From Pascua guehoae (lineage: Eukaryota; Basidiomycota; Tremellomycetes; Trichosporonales; Trichosporonaceae), in contig BCJX01000010.1 of assembly GCA_001600415.1 (NCBI GenBank), positions 841,236 through 905,235 on the forward strand: DNA of 64,000 bases, written 5' to 3'. The stretch's first letter is position 1. Each line of letters begins with the position of its first letter. Shown here piece by piece: positions 57,103 to 64,000 of the stretch. The notes beneath the pieces were generated by a model. The model made no database searches. It saw only the letters and a program-made list of their open reading frames with translations, and was not told the DNA's origin. A program made the translations under genes and the position numbers.

Positions 57103-58580
57103 ACCAACGACCACCAACGACCAACGACCAACGACAAACGACCAACGACCAACGACAAACGACAAACGACCAACGAGCAACGACCAACGACAAACGACCA
57201 CGACGAGCACGACGAGCACGACCACCGAGCTCTCCCCCCACTCGAATACTCGCACCAGCATCTCCACCACCCGGGCCCCGGAGCCCGCCGACCGCATCCA
57301 TCCACCCACCCATGCACCCGTCCACACCCAACCGCCCGCCACACCCACAGGATATCAGCCAGACATGACCAGGACCAGGACATGACCAGGACATCCAGGA
57401 CATGACCAGGACATGCACGACATGACCAGGACATGCACGACGTCCTTGGCAACCGACCAGAATAGCCCCCCCCGACCCCCACCCCCGCGTCCCCTAGACA
57501 CGTTTCACCATTTCACATCCGGCACGATGCGTTTGACACCTGGCCTGTTCCGAGCGCGGCGAGCGAGGCGGGCGAGGCGGGCGCCGAGGCGAGGCGAGGC
57601 ACGGCACAGCACGGTGCGGTACGGTGCGGTGTGGTACGGTGCGGTGTGGTACGGTGCGGTGTGGTACGATGCGGTATGTGATCCGATACAAGGGGGCGGG
57701 CATGCGGGCATGGAGGATGCGGCTTGATAAATGACATGGACAGGCGGACTGGGCTGGGACAGCTGGGTGCGCGGCCTGGGTGGCTTGGGTGCTTGGTGTG
57801 GTGGTGGTGCTGGTGCTGGGTGTGGCTCTGGTGCTGGGTGTGGCTCTGGTGGCTCTGGTGATGTGGCGCTCGTGTGGCGTGGCGCTGGCGATGGTCGACT
57901 TTGGTCGTGGGGTGGACTGGACGGTCCCCTGGCCGTGTTGCTGGCTGCACTGCATCCATCATGCTTATTCGAGCAGGCTAAACGTGCCAGATGAACCCTC
58001 TAGGGTCCTGTCGACTGCGGACATTGCCTCGTGCGAGGCACGTCGTTGGTCTCGTCGCGTCTTTTGCGCCGTCTCGTCGCGTCTCACCGGCCCCATTCAG
58101 CAGGTGCCTGCAGTCCATGTACTTGTTGCTGGTGAGCCGCTGGCCCGCTGGCCTTGCAAACATACACAAAACTGCTGGCCGCCTGGTACACCCTATTAAT
58201 ATGCTTGTCACGACCGTGCGCATCTGCACGCTCGCTGCACACTCGCTGCACCGTCGCTGGACACTCGCTGCACCGTCGCTGGACACTCGCTGACACTCTG
58301 GCCAGGTCCCGCGCTCGCCTCGCCCGCTGCACATACTCAAACCGTATCCATCGCTACACTCCACTGGTATTAAGACTGTACTAGTATCTCGTCGCATGGT
58401 ACTGAAAAGAAGAATTACGCTGCAAGCCAGGCCGCGGCCTGTATTGTATGCGGGCCCGCGTCGACAAGGGTGCAGTAGTGGAATCTCTGGCGCCGGGCGA
58501 GTGGGCCGGGCCGCAGCCTCGGCATCGCCCTCGGCTTGCACCTCGCCCTACCACCTCGCCGCCTCACTCCCCACCCGCGC

Positions 58581-61304
58581 CTACTTTGTCACCCTGGCGG
58601 CTAACTTTTTCACGACGCTCGTCTTGCGCTTGACCTGTGCGCCCTCGGGCGACGGCGAGTCGTAGACTGGTGCGGCGCTCGAGCGGCGGCGGTTCTGCTG
58701 CACAATGTCGTCAAAGTCGGGCATGACAGGCATGACGGGCGGTTGCGGGAGCGTTTTCAGCTTGCGCGCAAACGGCTGCGACGGCTGCGACGACGACGAC
58801 GACGCGCTCTGGCCGGCTCCCGAGCCCGAACCCTCGCGGTCACGCCGGAGTGCAGACTTCAACTCGCCATTGTGGTTTGAAGGAACGGGCGGAGGCGGCG
58901 TACGGCGGGGCGGAACAGGAGGGGGCGTGGGCACCTTTAAGCCGCCGTCCTGTGGCTCGAGCACTTCCTGGTCGTCGACCCGCGGCGAATTGTAGCCGCC
59001 CGTCGCCGACGCACTCGATGGTCCGCTGCTGCCGCGTCCAGATCGCGATCGGCGCTCCTCGGGCCCAGGCGACCCCGTCGGCACCGGCGGGTACTCGTGG
59101 CTGGGGGAATACTTGTGCGGCGATGTCCCGCGTTGTCCGCTCGGGTCGCGCTGACCGCGTCAGCGATCCGATCGTATGCCGAGCGTCGTCTCAACTCTAA
59201 ACTCGTGTATCCTCCAAACCTCCTCGGAGCACTCGTGTGTGCTCCTTTCCCTCTACTACCCAAGGACTCGTGTGTCCTCGAACCCAAGCACCCGTGTATC
59301 TCCCTACTCGTGTATCCCCATCCGCCCCACACACACACCCCCTTTCTCTCTCTAGATCGCACGTCCCACAGACGCCGCGGGGTGCGGCCGTGTCGACGCG
59401 ACCGGTGAAGCCTGGATCGATCCCGCAGAGTAGCCAGTTTCCTGGCCGTTCGCATCGCGGGCATTCTCGTTGCCGTCGACCTCCTCCTCCTCCAACACTG
59501 GCGAATCCTTCCAAGCACCGGGGCTCATCTCACTCGGGCGGCGAATGAAGTCTGGCGCCGCCGACATGGACAGTGACCGCGGGCTATTCGGCGGAGGCGG
59601 CATCCCCTCATCCACCGACTTTTGACGCACCATGCTTTTGAGCCTCTGCATCAGACTCTTGGTGCGCTTGACACCGGGGCGCGAGACACTGTTGGTGCGG
59701 ACGCGTTCCTCCTCCGGCGCAGCAAGCACCTCCTCCATCGGAGGGCTCCGGCTGCGTCCGCCAAAGGGGTTACGCAGGCCTGGCGATCGCGGTCCAGGTG
59801 AGGTTGCAAAGGACGAGTAGTTGTCGTCGTTGACTGGAGTTAGGTACAGTCTCAGGTATGTACCTACGAGTGATTGCCTCGTCGCGCGGCGACGTGCCAA
59901 AGTCCTCAAACGGCTCGGCTGCAAGCGTCAGTTTTGAGCTCACGACCACACGACGCACGAGTGTCAATACCCCAGGCAGCCTTGAGGGCGCGCTCCTTTT
60001 CGTCGCGCTGGCGCAGGCGGTTGCTGCGAGACCCCTCATCGTCGTCCTCTTGCAGGTCCGGAAAGTAGCCTCCGCTGGTAGGAACGCTGGTGGAGTAGGT
60101 ACCGCTCAGGCCGCCGCTCGTCCGGCGACCGCTCGACACGGGGCGTGGCGCTGATCCACGACGGAGATTGTCGTCCTTGCTCGGCACAGCGGGTGGAGTT
60201 AGGCTCGGGGGCGAGCCGCCGCCCCCAAACGCCTGCATAGGAGCCCTGGTGGTTGGCTGGTTGACGTTGCGCGACGGCGCGGCAGCGTCGTATGGGCCAG
60301 AGCTGCGGTCAGTGAGTGTTCGCAGACAACGTCAGTTTCACAGGGGAGCACTCACTGATGCCACACTGTCGAGTGTCAGCGCTGTGCGTGGTGGGGCTCT
60401 CGCTTCTTGTGTAAACTCACCAGCAGTGCCGAGGCCCGTCGGGTCCCACTTGTCGATAACGTCGGCGTGGCGCCCAGCCTTCTTCTGCGTCGGGTCCTTG
60501 CGCTGGCCCGCAATGGCGCGGCGGCGGGCCTCGCGGGCCTCGCGCGTCTCGTTGGGGTCAATGTCGTCGCCAACTCCAGAGTATTTTGTTCGTCCATCGG
60601 CTCCCGCAGAAATAGAGCTTAATTGCGAACGGATAACGTGGAGGGGGACATTCGGACGGACATGGTCGTCGAGTCGAAGAGGCATGGTCAGCGCACGGTC
60701 TTTCTTGGAGGACATGGTGGATGTGCAAGTCATGGATGGGTGTCACAAGGATGCAGGCGAGTCAAGCTTCCTTTAAATGGTCACAACATGGGCAACCTGC
60801 GACTCAGGCGGTTCCGTCCTGCGCCCCACCACATCGATCGCAGGCGTCTTCGGGTAACAGTATCGTGCGGGCGTGGGGCGGGCGTGTTCGCACCACCGTG
60901 CTGTGGCGCCGCCCCCACGACCACACGCACACCCCAAGACATGTTCTCATCATCACAAGGGCCATCGGGTGTGTGGGGCACGAGGGCACACAAGTCTACA
61001 AAGCGCAAAGCGTGACATCACAATACACCGACACAGGCCGGACTCACCCCTTGAACCTCTGGCGCGAGGGCTCGACGGTGCCGCCAGACTCGTGGTTGTT
61101 GTTCTCGGTGGCGGTCTCGAACGGGTTCTCAGACGGCTTTGCGCCCGCAGAGCGCGAGTACTGCCCAGCATACTGAGCTTGTGGGACCGGTTGGGTCGAG
61201 CCGTTGCGAGAGATCTGGACAACGTCGCGGACAGCAGACGCGAGGTCGGTGTTGACGTATGTGGCTCCGGGGCCACTGCGCCGCCCCTCAAAGTCGGCAG
61301 GCAT
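58581..61304 (-). CDS. Pal1-like cell morphology protein
   Basis: Predicted exons are 61048-61304, 60421-60617, 60356-60365, 59971-60302, 59868-59918, 59370-59833 and 58581-59150, totalling 1881 nt (626 residues) with agreeing phases. The third is a 10-nt microexon. Splicing it in creates VIDKWDPTGLG-TAV-WHHSGPYDAAAPSRN, the signature of the Pal1 family, whose fission-yeast member acts with endocytic coat proteins at growing tips. The rest is disordered and Pro/Ser-rich: an NPF motif (SENPFE) in exon 1, a second NPF (LRNPFGG) in exon 6, and poly-Pro (PPPVPPRRTPPPPVP) in exon 7, plausible EH- and SH3-domain ligands. The 430-nt first intron and the exon 6 donor (GTGGGA, or GTCGCG 30 nt upstream) are the weak points. 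The symbol is left blank because orthology was not tested. Confidence 0.78.
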
Positions 61305-61924
61305 GGTTGTGGTTGAATTGGGGAGGATGAGCAAGGTACGGGTTGAGGATGGTTTGTTGTCACACGTTGGTGCGTGTTCAAACAATACTCGGCGCTCAGT
61401 ATCCAGACGTCGACTGCGTTCAGGCGGCGTACGTGGAGAGAGAGAGAGAGAGCAAAAGAGAGGGGGTGGAGTTTGGTTGAGACCGATCACAATGAGGAGA
61501 GAGGGGGGAATGTGGTTACCGGTGCACAGGGCTTCTAGACCTGATACGCCGAAACAGTCGGAGGACTGGCAAGGCAAGTGTCCGGGCGGAGGGCAAGGGG
61601 GGCCTTTACGCGGTGGATTATTCGTGTCGATGGAGGGTACGATACACCCGTGCGTCAGACGCTGTATTGAGGCTGACGGCCGTGTTGTGATCGATCGATC
61701 AGGTGCGTATGTGTGTATACTGTACGCTTGCTGGCCAGTTGCAACTATGTAACAAGTGGCCGTCCGTGGTGCACTGTCGGCGCCAGTGGGCCGTGGTCGT
61801 CGTGCGATGGGCGGGGCGGCGTACGCGCGTGGGCGTGTGGGTGCGTGCGCAATGGATGTGTGCACTAGCGAGATGGCGAGGGTTGCACGCGGGGGGGTGG
61901 GGAGAGGATAAACGGTGGTGGAAA

Positions 61925-61953
61925 GGGGGGGGGGGGGGGGGGGGGGGGGGGGG
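61925..61953. repeat. poly-G tract (29 nt)
   Basis: A pure run of 29 G about 620 bp upstream of the Pal1-like start codon (a C run on the gene's strand). Confidence 0.9.
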
Positions 61954-63393
61954 TGGAAGAAGATGGGAGAAGGGAGGAGGGGAAACAAAGAACGAGGTTT
62001 GGTCGGGGATTGTGGATTGGATATGGAACACAAAGGTAATGCATCGTTTGGGTGGGTGTGGTTGGTTGGTTGACTATGTACTTGTACTGTAGGTAGGCGG
62101 GTCACGCCGGTGCGGTACGGCCCTACTGGGCGGAGCAAGGCGTCTGGGGAAGAATGAGGGGTCAACTCTGGGGGAAAAGCGGCTAGTGGCCAGTTGGCTC
62201 GCTCCCCTTTGTCTCCCTTCTCGGCCAAGCTTGCCTGCTACAGTGTAGTGCATGCGCTGGGTGGCTGAGCTTGGTGGCCATTTTCATGGGTGCGGGCCAT
62301 GTTCTGCGCTGCGCGACCGCAGACGGCAGAGGCCGGCTGGGGGGCGACGGCGTGGGGTAGGTGGGTGAGGCTGACGGCCAAGCAAGGGCTCTTCATGGTG
62401 CCCGGGTGGGCCGATGCACATACGACGCATCCTTCGGCCCGGGGGGCGCGCGCGCGTCTCTACTACACTTGGCTTGGTGGCGTTTGGCGCCATATTCCAA
62501 CTCGGCCCATCCCCGCCTGCCCCCGTCTGGGCAGCTGGGCATCTACTGTAGCGTGGCGCGCGTCGTACAAACCTGTACCCGTACGGTACATGCTCGTACG
62601 CCGCCTCGCCGTTTATGCGCTAGAATCAAGACAAAAAAATATATACATGGCGCCACTTCTTCTGCATGCCCTGGACCCCTTGCCTTTGACCAGTGCTCTT
62701 TGGCCTTGGCCCCTCGTCCCGTCGTTGCCACTGCCCCCCCATCCCCATGCAACTCTCACGGACGGGATGGCAAGTGGCCACGAGCAACAAGAGTCGAGCA
62801 ATGAGGCGAAACCCTGTTTTCCCAACCTTGGGTTTCAAAAACCGTGCAAAAGAGACAGAGAGAGAGAGTGAGAGAGCGAGAGCATTTGTTGCTGTTTCTC
62901 TGCTCTGATGCCTTGTTGTTCGGCACGTTTTTTTAAACCCCCCGCGTGAGGGGGTGTGTTTGCTTCCCCTGACAATCAAGACCCTGAAAAGGCCCCCCTA
63001 ATTACCAGTTTAACAGATCAACCCCGACGTCGGGGAACCCACCTCCCTGCCATCCCGCTGCTGTCTGGGTATCTGGAATCACAATGGTTTCTTTTCATTA
63101 TCCACACTAATCCTAGATCACTTTAGTCGCGTCGGTTAGTGTAAAAAGTGACATACGCGTCCACCACGCGACCAGTGCTCTTCCTCTGCATCATGTGGCA
63201 TGTGGCACCCCCACATCACAAACCTCAAAAGCAGTGTTTGTCCAAACCTGGTATCCCTCTCCTTGTCAACACTCGCCTCGGCTTTCAGCCGAGATTGCAC
63301 CGACGACCACTCACTCACAGCCGTGCCCGGCCCTCCACATTCTTCCCACACGCAACTGCCATGACAAGCCTTGGCCAGCCTTGGCACCGCACT

Positions 63394-63414
63394 CCCCCCC
63401 CCCCCCCCCCCCCC
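63394..63414. repeat. poly-C tract (21 nt)
   Basis: A pure run of 21 C downstream of the BUD13 gene's 3' end. Confidence 0.9.
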
Positions 63415-63639
63415 GGCTTCGCCCGGCACCATTCATTACCAGCTGCGGATCCACCATGAGCAGTCCTGTGCAGCTCTTGGCTGATTCTTCGGCGCCCGGC
63501 TCCCATGACGGCATGGTGACAGCCACGACGCGCCTCCAGTTCCTCGCTCTTACCACGCCCAATTTTATCACAACAACGCCATGCGTATGTGTCCATGACG
63601 TCCCCTTATCTCTTCTACGCGTCGTTCGCTGCGCGTGCG

Positions 63640-64000
63640 CTACATGTCCTCCATGCTCCACTTCTCCGCCTCGTACGTCCTCCGTGCCATCGCGTTTTGG
63701 GCCTGCAGCCACTTCTTTTCAAAGCCGGTAGATCGATCTGAGGTCAGTGGTGTGCGCTCACGATATTCTGTCCACAAGCCCATCTCAATCCCCCTCCAGT
63801 TCTTGCCGTTGGCATCCCTCGCACTCGCCCTCGCACCCTCGCTCCCACTGGCATTGCCAACCTGCACAGCCACTCTTCCAGCCCCACAACACGCTCGCAC
63901 ACTCACCCACACCGTCCCAGCGGTAGCCAGGAGCGATCCCAAAGCGGTTCTGCGCATACGCGCCCTTGTACACTGGCCATCGTGACTTGCCCTTCTTGCC
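63640..64000 (-). CDS. BUD13: BUD13/CWC26 pre-mRNA splicing factor, C-terminal part
   Basis: Only the 3' end is in the window; the gene continues past the right edge. Exon 63907-64000 and last exon 63640-63737 join in phase 1 across a 169-nt intron. The product contains the BUD13 C-terminal signature [20 protein letters not shown] followed by EKKWLQ and the ending KWSMEDM. In yeast this end of Bud13 belongs to the RES (retention and splicing) complex with Snu17/Ist3 and Pml1, which helps the spliceosome act on some introns. The intron splits the signature between GV and D. The 63 visible residues match so well that the call is firm despite truncation. Confidence 0.94.
   Translation of the reverse strand, partial: ARRASHDGQCTRARMRRTALGSLLATAGTVWVSVRACCGAGRVAVQVGNASGSEGARASARDANGKNWRGIEMGLWTEYRERTPLTSDRSTGFEKKWLQAQNAMARRTYEAEKWSMEDM

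Larger units (their letters stand above)
55201..58580. repeat. minisatellite-rich spacer
   Basis: This 3.4-kb gap between two genes is dominated by short tandem arrays with different units: 24 bp near 55207-55271, 14 bp at 56137-56220, degenerate GACCGAGACCCAACCA units at about 56380-56510, 9 bp at 57032-57102, ACCAACG-type units to about 57200, GACATGACCAGGACATGC-type units at about 57360-57440, GTGCGGTGTGGTAC-type units at 57600-57670, GGTGCTGGGTGTGGCTCT-type units at 57790-57860, and CTCGCTGCACCGTCGCTGGA units at 58230-58290. Long open frames here are repeat translations without domains. Confidence 0.8.
61305..63639. other. intergenic between two minus-strand genes
   Basis: The part next to the Pal1-like gene (to about 62.2 kb) is probably its promoter and leader; it contains a GAGA-type run at 61437-61452 and a run of 29 G at 61925-61953. 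The remainder shows no gene. Runs of GA (62852-62880) and of 21 C (63394-63414) occur. Confidence 0.5.

Noticed and set aside
56137..57440. direct-repeat arrays considered as CRISPR-like
   Set aside because: The units abut without spacers and no cas-like gene exists; the host is eukaryotic. They are minisatellites.
60733..61047. alternative start of the Pal1-like gene at MSSKKDRALTMPLRLDD (about 60.7 kb)
   Set aside because: It is in frame with exon 2 and could be a second promoter, but exon 1 (MPADFEGRRSG) joins the same exon in correct phase and carries an NPF motif, so one gene with a long first intron is preferred.

Overview
The window looks like nuclear DNA of a basidiomycete fungus, most likely a Tremellomycete (Trichosporonales-like). 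This is inferred from the GC-rich codon use, the many short GT-AG introns with CTRAY-type branch sites, and families such as a Pal1-like morphology protein, a GH128 glucanase, PQ-loop and MFS vacuolar transporters, and intron-containing tRNAs. No search could be run, so the species is not determined. Gene density is low for a fungus: about 13 protein genes or gene remnants and 6 tRNAs in 64 kb.

Layout. 1-11.1 kb: no convincing gene; diverged direct repeats and one complete MITE-like element. 11.1-14.6 kb: mitochondrial chaperonins HSP10 (-) and HSP60 (+), head to head, with a perfect heat-shock element between them. 15.8-18.7 kb: a decayed single-pass membrane protein gene and a secreted WSC-like Ser/Pro-rich protein, both on the minus strand. 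19.5-22.6 kb: tRNA-Gln, tRNA-Arg, tandem repeats and a doubtful coding region. 23.1-27.2 kb: GPI mannosyltransferase I catalytic subunit (PIG-M/Gpi14) and a small probable GPI-anchored protein. 29.5-36.8 kb: secreted GH128 glucanase, then a divergent pair of probable vacuolar amino-acid transporters (PQ-loop and MFS). 37.4-39.7 kb: an intact-looking but 5'-truncated paralogue of the decayed 15.8-kb gene, abutting a fragment of an FAD monooxygenase-like gene. 40.2-42.0 kb: a tRNA cluster (Gln, Lys-CUU, Lys-CUU, Lys-UUU). 42.5-45.7 kb: an unidentified multi-pass membrane protein with enlarged introns. 51.2-55.2 kb: a large, mostly disordered protein of unknown function. 55.2-58.6 kb: a minisatellite block. 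58.6-61.3 kb: Pal1-like gene with a 10-nt microexon. 63.6-64 kb: 3' end of the splicing factor BUD13.

How it fits together. Three small groups have linked roles: the HSP10/HSP60 pair (co-chaperonin plus chaperonin), the PQ-loop/MFS pair (probable opposite-direction vacuolar amino-acid transport), and the cell-surface group (GH128, WSC-like protein, GPI-anchored protein, GPI biosynthesis enzyme, ecto-TM paralogues). A small TA-flanked inverted-repeat element (termini CAGGTRYGTYCGG) recurs at least five times. Two copies sit inside introns and one supplies the 5' splice site. Exon coordinates were derived by hand from reading frame, splice signals and family alignment, and are predictions.
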